Positions 27,171-36,483 are shown, numbered from the stretch's first letter. The stretch is DNA of 48,329 nucleotides from Desulfobacteraceae bacterium (GCA_024225635.1 JAAEMK010000093.1:1-48329); one strand, 5' to 3'. Made by a program: numbers and translations. The notes: generated from the sequence alone by a model not told the origin.

Positions 27171-28747
27171 TGTTTCACCAAGGTTTCAACATGTACCAGG
27201 GGATCTCCCAGGCTGTTTATCTTCATGTTCCAGATCTCCCTGTCCCGGGGATCTGTCGCTGTAAATATGGTATCGGGTCCGGGCTTCCCGATGAGGACCA
27301 CCACCAGGGGCATGGTCCGGCTGACACGTCTGATACGGGCAATGAAATCGAGGATCTCCCGGATGGGGGGAAGCCAGGCCTCCTGGAGCAGAAGAACCCC
27401 TGAAACAGGCGCCTCCGGTTCAGGACCGGAAGGGTCGAGAACAGCGCCCATGGCCTCGATCTCCCGGTTGAAGTCAAGGCCGATCCGCATGATATCTCCA
27501 ACATAACAGTTCATGGATTGCCGCACAATTGTTTTGAACCCGTCCCCATGGCAGGCGTCGTCATGGATGTCGTCGTGGACCAGGGCAAGAAAACGGTCCG
27601 GGAGCTCCTCTGCCGGTGTCTCCCGGGGTTCCGCAGGTTCCCTGGACTCCGGGACCTCCGCCTGGGGGGTGAGGGGTTCCGTGGATACGATGGGGGTCAC
27701 AAGCCGGTTCACAAGCTTTTTCAGCTCCCAGCGGTCAAAGTTAAGGCCCTTGAGCGCCCGGTCCCGGGCCACGGCTCCCGTGATAAAAAGGGCCAGCCGG
27801 GGCAAAAGACCGTAAAACACCACGCTGAGGCAGAGGAACGGCCACCAGGAGACAAGATCCTGTGTAGCCAGGTTGTAGATCCCGTCCTTGAGAATCAGGC
27901 GGGTCCCCTCAACCTGGGCAAGGGATGGATACCCGATCCCCTCCGGGAACAGCCAGGACCAGGGAAGGGCCACAATCGAGGCTGTTTTAAACACAACCCC
28001 ATGGCCCAAGGCCAGGGTGGATTGCCACCCAAAGGCCGTGTCAAAAAACGCGACCCTGCCAAGGGTTGTTCCGATCACCCCGAGGTTGAATCCCACCCCA
28101 AAGAGCTGCATCAGGATGAACAGGGGCCAGAAAAAAAGGAGGCCGTAGGTTTTCCGGGACCTGCGCATCACCCCCAGGGCTGAAGCCAATGCCCCCTGCT
28201 TTTCCGCAGAAAGCCGGTTCATGGCCCGCTGGTGAAGGCCCTTCATGGCCCGTTCCACCAGGAGGGAGAGAAGCGGATAGAACCCGAACCCCGACCCTTT
28301 GCCGGGCCGGGCCGCAAATGATATGAGATATCCCAGGGTGATGACCAGCAGCAGGGTCTGGGGCACCAGGGCAAGGCCCAAAAAGTAGCTGATGTTCAAG
28401 GGCAGCCGGCCGGTATAGGAGAAGAGCGACAGGCTCAGCACAAGGCCCATGCCAATGCCACCAAGGAAAAACGCCGTGCGCAGCAGCCGGAACCCCTCGT
28501 CACAGAGCTTTCCCGGGAAGACGCCGTTTTGTTTGCGCATCAAGGAAAGCCAGAGCCTGACAAGGGCGCCACGGGATTCCCCCGGGGGTTCTTCAGTATC
28601 AGCCGGGGCGGACGGACGGGACGCCGCATGGCTCAGATAGAGCTCCCTGTCCCGCTCTTGAAGGAGATCCTCCTCCCCGCACCTTTTGTCCTGCTCCAGG
28701 AGATACTCAAGGTCGATGATATCCCCCAGGGTCCACTTCTTGTTCAT
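27167..28747 (-). CDS. DUF2868 membrane protein
   Basis: 526 residues, partner of the DUF3482 GTPase. The N terminus is cytoplasmic (WTLGDIIDLEYLLEQD, a motif typical of the family). At least four hydrophobic segments run between about 90 and 325 (LFLGGIGMGLVLSLSLF, ISYFLGLALVPQTLLLVITLGYLISFAA, YGLLFFWPLFILMQLFGVGFNLG, WWPFLCLSVVFYGLLPRLALFITGAVA). The last 150 residues form a soluble domain (FLALVHDDIHDDAC...). It is coupled to the GTPase by a 4-base overlap, which suggests a complex at the inner membrane. No biochemical role is known to me. Confidence 0.87.
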   Translation of the reverse strand: MNKKWTLGDIIDLEYLLEQDKRCGEEDLLQERDRELYLSHAASRPSAPADTEEPPGESRGALVRLWLSLMRKQNGVFPGKLCDEGFRLLRTAFFLGGIGMGLVLSLSLFSYTGRLPLNISYFLGLALVPQTLLLVITLGYLISFAARPGKGSGFGFYPLLSLLVERAMKGLHQRAMNRLSAEKQGALASALGVMRRSRKTYGLLFFWPLFILMQLFGVGFNLGVIGTTLGRVAFFDTAFGWQSTLALGHGVVFKTASIVALPWSWLFPEGIGYPSLAQVEGTRLILKDGIYNLATQDLVSWWPFLCLSVVFYGLLPRLALFITGAVARDRALKGLNFDRWELKKLVNRLVTPIVSTEPLTPQAEVPESREPAEPRETPAEELPDRFLALVHDDIHDDACHGDGFKTIVRQSMNCYVGDIMRIGLDFNREIEAMGAVLDPSGPEPEAPVSGVLLLQEAWLPPIREILDFIARIRRVSRTMPLVVVLIGKPGPDTIFTATDPRDREIWNMKINSLGDPLVHVETLVKQ

Positions 28748-28976
28748 ACTATAATATCCATGTTTATAATCAATAAAACCTGTAACGAAAAAATGAAATC
28801 AACTTACAGCGCAACCGAGGTTTCGTCAAGGCCCGCCGCCTTCTTTGGAACCAGGCCCGGGCGCGGCCCAAAAAAATCTTGTAAAAAAATACTGACAAAC
28901 CATGAAAAATCTGAAATAAGATCTAACTTGACAACGCTTATTCATTCATACTTTTTAGGACATACAGGGTATCCCC

Positions 28977-30623
28977 ATGAACGACTATGTCAATATCTCA
29001 TCCTGGCTGAAACGGAGCGCCGAGATCTACCCTTTCAAGAGGGCCGTTGTCTATCCTGATTCAAGGGACAGCAAAGGCCGGGTTCTTTACAGTCAGCTCA
29101 ACTTTCGTCAACTTGAAAAGCAGAGCGACCGCCTCGCATTCGGCCTTGAAAAGGCCGGAATCACCCGGGGCACACGGACCATCCTCATGGTTCCCCCGGG
29201 CATGGACTTTTTCATCCTCATCTTTGCCATGTTCAAGGTGGGCGCGGTGCCTGTGGTTGTCGATCCCGGCATGGGAATCGACCGCATGCTCTCCTGCTTT
29301 GAGCAGGGACAGCCGGAGGCCTTTATCGGCATTGAAAAGGCCCACCTGCTAAGAAAACTCAAACCCGGTTTTTTCAAAACGGTCAAAACCTGGATCACCG
29401 TGGGAAGACGGTGGTTCTGGGGCGGCTACACCATGGACCAGCTCATAATCGATACGGACGAGCCCTTTCCCGTCGCCCGCACCACGAGCGATGAAAACGC
29501 AGCCATCCTCTTTACCACCGGAAGCACCGGCCCTGCCAAGGGCGTGGTCTATACCCACGGCAACTTCAATGCCCAGCTCACCCAGATCCAGGAGCACTTC
29601 AGGATCGAACCCGACGAAATAGACCTTCCCACCTTTCCGTTGTTCGCCCTGTTTGACCCGGCCCTGGGCATGACCGCCGTGATCCCGGACATGGACCCGA
29701 CAAAGCCCGCCTTTGTCAACCCGGAGCGCATCATCGAGGCCATCGAAAACCACGGAGTCACCAACATGTTTGCCTCCCCTGCCCTGTTGAACCGGGTCGG
29801 AAAATACGGCAAGGAAAATAATATCAAGCTTCCCTCACTCCGAAGGGTGATCTCTGCCGGCGCACCCGTGACCCCGGCCAACATCGAGCAGTTCTCAACC
29901 ATGCTCTCCGACACGGCCGAGATCCACACCCCGTACGGCGCAACCGAGTCCGTCCCCATCCTCTCCATCGGAAGCCACGAAATCCTGGAAGAGACACGGC
30001 CCCTTTCCGAGCAGGGGTACGGCATGTGCATCGGCAGGCCCATCTGCGACACCCAGGTGGCCGTCATCAGGCTGAGCGACGACCCCATCAAGCGCTTTAC
30101 CCAGGGTCTGGAGGTGGGGGAGAACGAGGTTGGGGAGATCATTGCCAAGGCCCCCCTTGTGACTCGGCACTACTATGACAATCCCGAAGAGGACCTGCTT
30201 GCGAAGATTGAAGACGGTGACGGTTTCTGGCACCGGATGGGCGACCTGGGCTGGCAGGACACCAAGGGCAGAATCTGGTTTTGCGGCAGAAAGAGCCACC
30301 GGGTGGTGAGCGGCAGCAAAAACCTCTATACCATCCCCTGCGAGGCGATCTTCAACAACCACGAGTCCGTGTTTCGAAGCGCCCTGGTGGGAGTGGGTCC
30401 GAAGGATATGCAGACCCCGGTGATCTGCATCGAAACGGTTCCCAAGGTGAACAACAAAAAAAGGCTGATCCGGGAACTTCAGGAGCTTGCGGCGTCAAAC
30501 GACCTGACAAAGAACATCGAGCATGTCCTGATCCACCCCTCTTTTCCCGTGGATATCCGGCACAACGCCAAGATATTCAGGGAGGAACTCAGGGTGTGGG
30601 CCGCAAAGAAACTCGGGTTCTAA
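28977..30623 (+). CDS. OleC-like AMP-dependent ligase / fatty acid-CoA ligase family protein
   Basis: A 548-residue ANL-superfamily enzyme. It has the AMP-binding P loop TTGSTGPAKG (180-189), the adenine motif TPYGATESVP and the GDLGW motif before the C-terminal lid. It resembles OleC, which in olefin synthesis activates beta-hydroxy acids to form a beta-lactone (VPVVVDPGMGIDRMLSCFEQ and NPERIIEAIENHGVTNMFASPALLNRVGKY are typical). The neighbouring oleA, oleB and oleD are absent from this window, so its substrate here is uncertain; an ordinary acyl-CoA ligase is the alternative. An AGGG precedes the ATG. It is divergent from DUF2868. Confidence 0.85.
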   Translation: MNDYVNISSWLKRSAEIYPFKRAVVYPDSRDSKGRVLYSQLNFRQLEKQSDRLAFGLEKAGITRGTRTILMVPPGMDFFILIFAMFKVGAVPVVVDPGMGIDRMLSCFEQGQPEAFIGIEKAHLLRKLKPGFFKTVKTWITVGRRWFWGGYTMDQLIIDTDEPFPVARTTSDENAAILFTTGSTGPAKGVVYTHGNFNAQLTQIQEHFRIEPDEIDLPTFPLFALFDPALGMTAVIPDMDPTKPAFVNPERIIEAIENHGVTNMFASPALLNRVGKYGKENNIKLPSLRRVISAGAPVTPANIEQFSTMLSDTAEIHTPYGATESVPILSIGSHEILEETRPLSEQGYGMCIGRPICDTQVAVIRLSDDPIKRFTQGLEVGENEVGEIIAKAPLVTRHYYDNPEEDLLAKIEDGDGFWHRMGDLGWQDTKGRIWFCGRKSHRVVSGSKNLYTIPCEAIFNNHESVFRSALVGVGPKDMQTPVICIETVPKVNNKKRLIRELQELAASNDLTKNIEHVLIHPSFPVDIRHNAKIFREELRVWAAKKLGF

Positions 30624-30636
30624 ACGGATATTTTGG

Positions 30637-30829
30637 CTTATAATACCGGGGATTGGCTTGACTTGATATATCGAGGCCAAGCTTATAATACCGGGCTTAA
30701 CATACCGGATATATCGGGGTCAGGCTTATAATACCGGGGTCAGACTTAGCTTATTGATGGAATGGCTCATTTCTTTGAGTTTTGTCACAATAAGCTAAGT
30801 CTGACCCCTAAGGCATCGTCTGACCCCTG
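30637..30829. repeat. GGGGTCAGACTT repeat cluster, copy B
   Basis: Three direct copies of CTTATAATACCGGG begin at 30637, 30682 and 30725 (43-45 bases apart). The third runs into a perfect 21-bp inverted repeat (30736-30756 with 30788-30808, 31-base loop) that starts GGGGTCAGACTT. One more CTGACCCC follows near 30820. The core is shared with 25,674-25,770. It fills the gap between two convergent genes. Confidence 0.85.
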
Positions 30830-30864
30830 ATGCATATACCCCCTAAGGGTGTGCCCCATTAGTT

Positions 30865-32163
30865 TTAATCGGGCAATAGATCGTAAAAGTAGAGCATGGC
30901 GTCCGACCGGGTCACGATACCGATGATCCTGCCGTCTTCCATGACCGGCACCCGGCCGATGTCGTGCTTGATCATCAGCCTTGCCGCATCGATGGCGCAC
31001 CGGTCCGGGGGAATGGTAACCACATCCCGGCTCATGAAGGCCTTGACCGGGGACTGCATGTGGTTGGCCTTTCTGATTTTCCTGAAATCCCGCCTGGAGA
31101 TCACCCCGATGAGCTTGTCATCGTCGTCCACCACGGGAAGCCCCGTGCATCCGAGATCCCTCAGGATCATGGCGACCTCCTCCACCGGGGTGGCATGGTT
31201 CACCGTGGTGACGGGGTAGGACATGATGTCGCTGAGCATCACCGAAGTCTGCTGGTTCCCCTTGATCATCTCCTCGATCATCTCCTGGATGACATCGGGA
31301 TTGGTCTTTTTCAGCAGTGCGGAGCCCGCGCCCGGGTGTCCGCCGCCCCCCATGCTCCGCATGATGACCCCCATGTTGAGCTCATCCACGTTGCTCCTGC
31401 CGATCACCATGCACCGGTCCCGCCCCGAGTCCCTGAAGATACCGAAGGCGGCGTCCACATTTACGATTTCCCGGTACATCTGCACCACCATGGAAAGGTT
31501 CTGGACATGGCCGTCCACCTCCATCACGCTGATGCTCACGCTGAAGTTGGCGATCTCCCTTCGCTCGGCGTTCTGGATCATCTCGAACAGAATGGTCTTC
31601 TGCTTCCTGCCGTAGGCCTGGCGCAAAAAGGTTGACAGGATATTCAGGTCCGCCTTTCTCTCCAGAAGATAGGCGGCGGCCCTGGCATCTTCGGCAAGGG
31701 TGGATGGAAAACTAAGATTTCCCGTGTCCTCGTAGAGCCCCATCAGGAAAAGGGTGGCCTGGATGGGTGTCAGGATCTTTCGCTGCCTTGAAAGCTCCCG
31801 GGTCATGAGGGTGATGGTGGAGCCGATCTCCTCCCTCACCTCCTCGTCCGCTTCGATGTCCCCCTTGACATGGTGGTCCCATAGTATGATGTTCAGATCG
31901 TCCCGGTGCCTGAGCACATCCATTCCCTCCAGCCTTGACCAGGAGTTGGTGTCCACAACGATGAGGGTGTCCACATCGTCCAGGTCGATCTCCTTTACCG
32001 TGTAAAAATCAAACAGATCCTTATGGATGGAAAGGAATGCCTTGAGGTTGGGATTGATGGACATGGGCAGCACGGGCCGGGACCCGGGATAAATCAGGGT
32101 GGCGGCCACCAGGCAAGCAAGCGCGTCAAAATCGGTTCCCTTGTGAGTCGTTACGATCTTCAT
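30865..32163 (-). CDS. DHH phosphoesterase with two CBS domains
   Basis: 432 residues. The DHH nuclease/phosphoesterase domain has the metal ligands H7, D11, D13, VVDTN near 70 and WDHH near 95; the DHHA1 domain ends in GGGGHPGAGSALL; two CBS repeats (about 315-430) may bind adenine nucleotides. The same DHH-CBS block is known as the N-terminal half of long A-adding/CCA-adding enzymes in Aquifex and many Desulfobacterota, but here the poly(A)-polymerase head is missing and the protein ends just after CBS2, next to repeat cluster B. It overlaps the upstream membrane-protein gene by ATGA. It probably degrades short RNA or cyclic/linear dinucleotides. Confidence 0.88.
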   Translation of the reverse strand: MKIVTTHKGTDFDALACLVAATLIYPGSRPVLPMSINPNLKAFLSIHKDLFDFYTVKEIDLDDVDTLIVVDTNSWSRLEGMDVLRHRDDLNIILWDHHVKGDIEADEEVREEIGSTITLMTRELSRQRKILTPIQATLFLMGLYEDTGNLSFPSTLAEDARAAAYLLERKADLNILSTFLRQAYGRKQKTILFEMIQNAERREIANFSVSISVMEVDGHVQNLSMVVQMYREIVNVDAAFGIFRDSGRDRCMVIGRSNVDELNMGVIMRSMGGGGHPGAGSALLKKTNPDVIQEMIEEMIKGNQQTSVMLSDIMSYPVTTVNHATPVEEVAMILRDLGCTGLPVVDDDDKLIGVISRRDFRKIRKANHMQSPVKAFMSRDVVTIPPDRCAIDAARLMIKHDIGRVPVMEDGRIIGIVTRSDAMLYFYDLLPD

Positions 32164-32987
32164 ATTTCTTTGTTCTCCTCCCCGTCATCAATTACCGGTT
32201 CCACATAATCCAGCATTTTACGCTCTGTTCCGTCATCGTATCCAAGTGCGTTCACCGTTTGTCCCGCCATGGCGCGCTTGTACTCGAGCTTAAGCTCATA
32301 TTTCCGGATCTCGGCCTGGGCCTCCATGCTCTTATGGGCAAGCTTGTACTTCATGTACATGAACCAGGCAAACAGGGAGAATACGGCTATCACCAGGCCC
32401 AGGAAAAACCATTTGAAATCAACGATGGTTTCCATGCCTGTACGGGCAATGAAGGAGACAAGGTTCGGCAGGACCCAGTAGAGGAACACGGCGGCAAAGA
32501 CGAGGAACCCGATGATGAAGATGTTGAACTTGCTGATGCGGAAAAAGAAATTATCGACCTTGTTCCCATCGCCCTCCGGGATCTTGCCCGACCCCTCACC
32601 GGGTTCGTCGTTCCCCCGGATAAAGGTCATCACCGCCTTCAGTATAAATCCGAGGAGGAGCACCAGGCCCACGGGAAGCCCCACGGCCGCCGAGAACCAG
32701 GCCCTGAACGGAAAGGGAATGTCCTTGGAAACAAGCTTCACCCGATATTTTTCAAGGGGACCGAAGGTGTTTTCAAAATAATATTTATTAAAATTGGTCA
32801 TGGTTGATCCCTTGACTTCGTACACGACCTCATTGGAATCATTCATCACCTGCATATAAGATTGATGCCCCGACCGCATGGTGGCAAGGACAAAAACTTC
32901 AAGTTCCACAACAAAAAAGGCAACTATTATAATCACCAGCAGCAGCTTATGCTCCCGGAGATGGTCTGACCAGCTTTTAACACCCAT
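32160..32987 (-). CDS. Membrane protein of unknown function, partner of DHH-CBS
   Basis: 275 residues with four likely TM helices (about 15-36, 97-117, 154-178, 192-213), an extracytoplasmic loop between the first two, and a cytoplasmic, partly coiled-coil tail (HKSMEAQAEIRKYELKLEYKRAMAG) ending in an acidic stretch. No family is recognised. Its stop overlaps the start of the DHH-CBS gene by four bases, so the two are coupled and might recruit the phosphoesterase to the membrane. It heads the operon. Confidence 0.75.
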   Translation of the reverse strand: MGVKSWSDHLREHKLLLVIIIVAFFVVELEVFVLATMRSGHQSYMQVMNDSNEVVYEVKGSTMTNFNKYYFENTFGPLEKYRVKLVSKDIPFPFRAWFSAAVGLPVGLVLLLGFILKAVMTFIRGNDEPGEGSGKIPEGDGNKVDNFFFRISKFNIFIIGFLVFAAVFLYWVLPNLVSFIARTGMETIVDFKWFFLGLVIAVFSLFAWFMYMKYKLAHKSMEAQAEIRKYELKLEYKRAMAGQTVNALGYDDGTERKMLDYVEPVIDDGEENKEI

Positions 32988-33212
32988 TGACTATTCTTTT
33001 CCCCTTATATAAATTAGGTAAAAATCCAATTTTAAAAAACCATAGCAGTATAATCATTGTTGTTTGAAACATCAATATTTTAATGAAACCTGGGTGTTTA
33101 TCCCCAAAAAACGGGTTCCGGGTATAAAACAGCCACCATATTTTTGGTTTACCTTAAGCCTTAAATATATTATGAACAGCCTTTTGAATTAAGAATCAGG
33201 AGCTTGAAACGT

Positions 33213-33767
33213 ATGGACAAACTGATCATCAGCGTCCTTGGAAAGGACAGGCCGGGGATCGTCGCGGCAATCTCAAAAAGCCTCTACAATTTAGACTGCA
33301 ACCTTGAAAACGTCAACCAGGTGATCCTCCAGGACCAGTTTGCCGGGATCTTCATCGTACTCCCCCCAAAGGATCTCGGCATCGAGACCGTCAAACAGAC
33401 CCTTATAAAGGATTCGGCCGGTACAGGCCTTCACATCCATGTGGATGTGGCGGACACGGACCAGGCCGGGGACCAGGCCGGTGAAGGCGAGGATTTCGTC
33501 ATCACCACCATCGGCCCCGACCAGAAGGGCCTTGTGGCAAGATTCACCAAAATCATTTCCGACGCCAATGTCAATATCTCCAACCTCCGGGCGGTGTTCG
33601 AGGGCGGCGACACCCCGGAGGCCAACGTCATGGTCTACGAGGTCTACATCACCCAGGATACGGACCAGAAGGCGCTCTTCTCCGCCCTCAGGGACAAAGC
33701 CACCGAGCTGGGGCTGGACATCAGCATCCAGCACAAGAACATCTTCCAAGCCATCAACAAAATTTAG
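33213..33767 (+). CDS. Two-ACT-domain regulatory protein (GcvR-like)
   Basis: 184 residues formed by two ACT domains (about 1-80 and 90-175): LIISVLGKDRPGIVAAISKSLYNLDCNLENVNQ and FVITTIGPDQKGLVARFTKIISDANVNISNLRA. ACT pairs of this kind bind amino acids and act as regulators. The ATG at 33213 is preferred over the TTG at 33204 because AGGAG at 33198-33202 is correctly spaced. It stands 15 bases before the UPF0210 gene; an ACT protein beside a UPF0210 protein is a recurrent pair in bacteria and archaea. Ligand unknown. Confidence 0.9.
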   Translation: MDKLIISVLGKDRPGIVAAISKSLYNLDCNLENVNQVILQDQFAGIFIVLPPKDLGIETVKQTLIKDSAGTGLHIHVDVADTDQAGDQAGEGEDFVITTIGPDQKGLVARFTKIISDANVNISNLRAVFEGGDTPEANVMVYEVYITQDTDQKALFSALRDKATELGLDISIQHKNIFQAINKI

Positions 33768-33782
33768 GACGGGATACGAGCC

Positions 33783-35156
33783 ATGTTTAACGAAAAAGAA
33801 ATTCTTTCCACCATTGAAATGGTAAGAAGCGAACACCTGGATGTCCGGGCGGTCACCCTCGGCGTCAACCTGTTTGATTGTGTCAGCCACGATCTCAAGG
33901 TGTTCAAGCAGAAGATCAGGGAAAAAATCGTCTCAAAGGCCGAAAACCTTGTGTCCGTCTGCGACACGGTGGGCGAGAAATACGGCATCGAGGTGGTCAA
34001 CAAGCGAATTTCCACAAGCCCCATCGCCTTGGTGGGCGCTCCGTTCAACGCCGACCAGATGGTGGAGATCGCCCATTGCCTCAACGACATTGCCAAAGAG
34101 GTGAACATCGATTTCATGGGCGGCTTTTCCGCCCTGGTGGAAAAGGGTATCGCCCCGGGCGACCGGGCCCTCATGGATGCCCTGCCCCGGGCCCTTGCCG
34201 AGACCCAGCGCATCTGCGCCTCGGTGAACGTCGCCACCACAAGAAGCGGCATCAACATGGACGCCGTCCTTGACATGTCCAAGGCCATCAAAAAGGCCGC
34301 AGCCCTCACCGCCGACGATGACGGCCTTGCCTGCGCAAAGCTGTGCGTGTTTGCCAACATCCCCCAGGACATGCCCTTCATGGCGGGCGCTTACCTCGGC
34401 GTCGGCGTGGCGGATTCCGTGATCAACGTGGGCGTCAGCGGCCCGGGCGTGGTCAAGAGCGCCATTGAGCGGGCCATCGAAGCAACCCCGGACATGACCC
34501 TTGGCAAGATCGCAGAGGTCATCAAGAACACGGCCTGCAAGGTAACCCGTGTGGGCGAGCTCATCGGCCGGGAAGTCGCGGACAACCTCGACACCCGGTT
34601 CGGAGTCGTGGACCTCTCCCTTGCCCCCACCCCCACGGTGGGCGACAGCATCGGTGAGATCTTCCAGGCCCTGGGACTGACCAGCATCGGCGTACCCGGC
34701 TCAACAGCCGCCCTTGCCATGCTCAACGACGCGGTCAAAAAAGGCGGGGCCTTTGCAAGCTCCCATGTGGGCGGCCTGAGCGGCGCTTTCATCCCCGTGA
34801 GCGAGGATCTCAACATTGCGGAAGCCGCTGAAAAAGGCTATCTGACCATCGAGAAACTCGAGGCCATGACCTGTGTCTGCTCGGTCGGGCTTGACATGGT
34901 GCCCATCCCCGGCGACATCTCCGAAGAGACCCTGGCAGGCATCATTGCCGACGAGATGGCCATCGGCATGATCAACAACAAGACCACGGCCACCCGTCTC
35001 ATTCCCGTTCCCGGCAAAAAAGCCGGAGAGAGCGTCTTCTTTGGCGGACTCCTGGGCGAGGCCAAGATCATGAACGTGCCCCACGCAACCATTACGGACT
35101 CATTTGTGACCCACGGCGGCCGCATCCCGGCCCCCATCCACAGCATGAAGAATTAG
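33783..35156 (+). CDS. UPF0210 / PFL-family protein
   Basis: 457 residues, full length for this widely conserved family, whose biochemical role is not established. Typical segments include VRAVTLGVNLFDC, DFMGGFSALVEKGI, NVATTRSGINMDAV, GLACAKLCVFANIPQDMPFMAGAYLGVG, DLSLAPTPTVGDSIGEI and GRIPAPIHSMKN. It is the second gene of a three-gene operon (ACT protein, UPF0210, MFS transporter). A diverged fragment corresponding to residues about 325-384 is found again at 47,664-47,847. Confidence 0.95.
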   Translation: MFNEKEILSTIEMVRSEHLDVRAVTLGVNLFDCVSHDLKVFKQKIREKIVSKAENLVSVCDTVGEKYGIEVVNKRISTSPIALVGAPFNADQMVEIAHCLNDIAKEVNIDFMGGFSALVEKGIAPGDRALMDALPRALAETQRICASVNVATTRSGINMDAVLDMSKAIKKAAALTADDDGLACAKLCVFANIPQDMPFMAGAYLGVGVADSVINVGVSGPGVVKSAIERAIEATPDMTLGKIAEVIKNTACKVTRVGELIGREVADNLDTRFGVVDLSLAPTPTVGDSIGEIFQALGLTSIGVPGSTAALAMLNDAVKKGGAFASSHVGGLSGAFIPVSEDLNIAEAAEKGYLTIEKLEAMTCVCSVGLDMVPIPGDISEETLAGIIADEMAIGMINNKTTATRLIPVPGKKAGESVFFGGLLGEAKIMNVPHATITDSFVTHGGRIPAPIHSMKN

Positions 35157-35174
35157 TGGTTGTAAAACAGTAAC

Positions 35175-36335
35175 GTGGATAAAAAGCTTAACCTCAAAAT
35201 TGTTGCGGCCCTCACCCTGGTCCATTTTACAGGCGACTTCTACAGTTCGTTCACAAGCCCGTTGCTTCCGGTCTATGTGGACAAACTCGCCCTGTCAATG
35301 GCCCAGGTAGGGCTCTTGACCGGCGTGATCCGGTTGCTCGCTTTTGTGGTCCAGCCCTGCGTGGGGTATCTTGCCGACCGGTACCAGACCCGGGGCTTCA
35401 TCCTGTGGGGCGTGTTCCTGACGGTCACCTGCATCCCGTTTTCAGGCGTCGCCCCCAGCTTCAGCCTGCTGCTCCTGGCCCTTGCCGCAGGATCAATAGG
35501 ATCGTCCATGTTCCACCCGTCGGTGACGGGCATGCTCCCCCTCTACTCCGGTTCCAGACAGGGATTGTGCATGTCCATCTTCAACACGGGCGGCACATTT
35601 TCCTTTGCCATCGGCCCGGTCTTCATCTCCTGGTTTGTGGGACGCTTCGGCCTGGAAGCCATGCCCTACACCATTGTTTTTGGATTTATCAGCATCCTGT
35701 TCTGCCTCAAGGCCATACCCATGCCCGTGAGCGAAGGCTTCAAGAACTCAGGCTTCTGGGGCTCCCTCAAGGAAACCCTCGGGGACGTGTGGAAACCAAT
35801 CGCCATGATCTGGATCGTCATGGTGCTCAGGGCCGTTGCAGGACAGTCCTTCATCACCTTCATGCCGGTCCACCTGGCAAAGATCGGACACAACCTCATC
35901 TCCGTGGGATTCATCGTCTCCCTGTTTATCCTGGCCGGCACCATGAGCGGCCTGATCTCGGGCGCCCTGTCGGACAAAATCGGGTTCAAGCGGATATTCG
36001 CCGTCACCCATCTCCTCATGACCCCGGCTCTGCTGCTCTACCTCTATCTTCCGGGCTCCTGGGTCTACCTGGGCGCGTTCCTCGGCGGCTTCTTCGCCCT
36101 GGCAACCATGCCCCTGGGCGTTCTCATGGCCCAGCGCCTCGCCCCAAAAGGAAGATCCATGGTCTCAAGCCTCATGATGGGACTTGCCTACGGCCTGGGC
36201 GGCCTTGTCTCACCCGTGGTGGGAAAGCTTGCCGATATATACTCCATCGAGACCGTGCTGTTCTGGACTGCCTTTGTGCCCCTGCTCACCCTGATACCCA
36301 TCATTAATTTCCCCAGGGTTGGCAAGGACGCCTGA
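35175..36335 (+). CDS. MFS transporter
   Basis: 386 residues with about twelve hydrophobic helices and the MFS loop motif GYLADRYQTR between helices 2 and 3. The first half resembles fosmidomycin-resistance-type exporters (FTGDFYSSFTSPLLPVYVDKLALSMAQVGLLTG; SIGSSMFHPSVTGMLP). It starts at GTG, 18 bases after the UPF0210 stop, so it belongs to that operon and may move a compound linked to those proteins. It is the last GC-rich gene before the cassette array. Substrate unknown. Confidence 0.92.
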   Translation: MDKKLNLKIVAALTLVHFTGDFYSSFTSPLLPVYVDKLALSMAQVGLLTGVIRLLAFVVQPCVGYLADRYQTRGFILWGVFLTVTCIPFSGVAPSFSLLLLALAAGSIGSSMFHPSVTGMLPLYSGSRQGLCMSIFNTGGTFSFAIGPVFISWFVGRFGLEAMPYTIVFGFISILFCLKAIPMPVSEGFKNSGFWGSLKETLGDVWKPIAMIWIVMVLRAVAGQSFITFMPVHLAKIGHNLISVGFIVSLFILAGTMSGLISGALSDKIGFKRIFAVTHLLMTPALLLYLYLPGSWVYLGAFLGGFFALATMPLGVLMAQRLAPKGRSMVSSLMMGLAYGLGGLVSPVVGKLADIYSIETVLFWTAFVPLLTLIPIINFPRVGKDA

Positions 36336-36397
36336 TTCCATGGGCTTTGGGCGATCTTCAAAGAATACCCCTGCTCATTCTGAGGGATTTTGTTTGT

Positions 36398-36461
36398 CTG
36401 TAACACCGATTTGTAATTTTTCAATTAAATCGGTTTTATTTGGATCATTTTGGAGTTATCC
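36398..36461 (+). other. Left edge of the cassette array (degenerate attC or attI-like site)
   Basis: Starts CTGTAAC (36398-36404) and ends at GTTATCC (36455-36461). Inside is a hairpin, ACCGATTT (36405-36412) with AAATCGGT (36427-36434). The right box opens the TIR cassette. No integrase gene is present between the MFS transporter and this site. Confidence 0.5.
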
Positions 36462-36483
36462 GGAAAACTGTTTATCATTCAAT

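Noticed and set aside
27518-28183. 221-residue + strand frame within DUF2868
   Set aside because: Antisense to a conserved membrane-protein gene; Pro/Gly/Lys-rich composition typical of GC-rich antisense frames.
30637-30829. Possible CRISPR array
   Set aside because: Repeats are only three, are 14 bases long, and run into a long palindrome. Spacers are not unique-length units and no cas genes are present.
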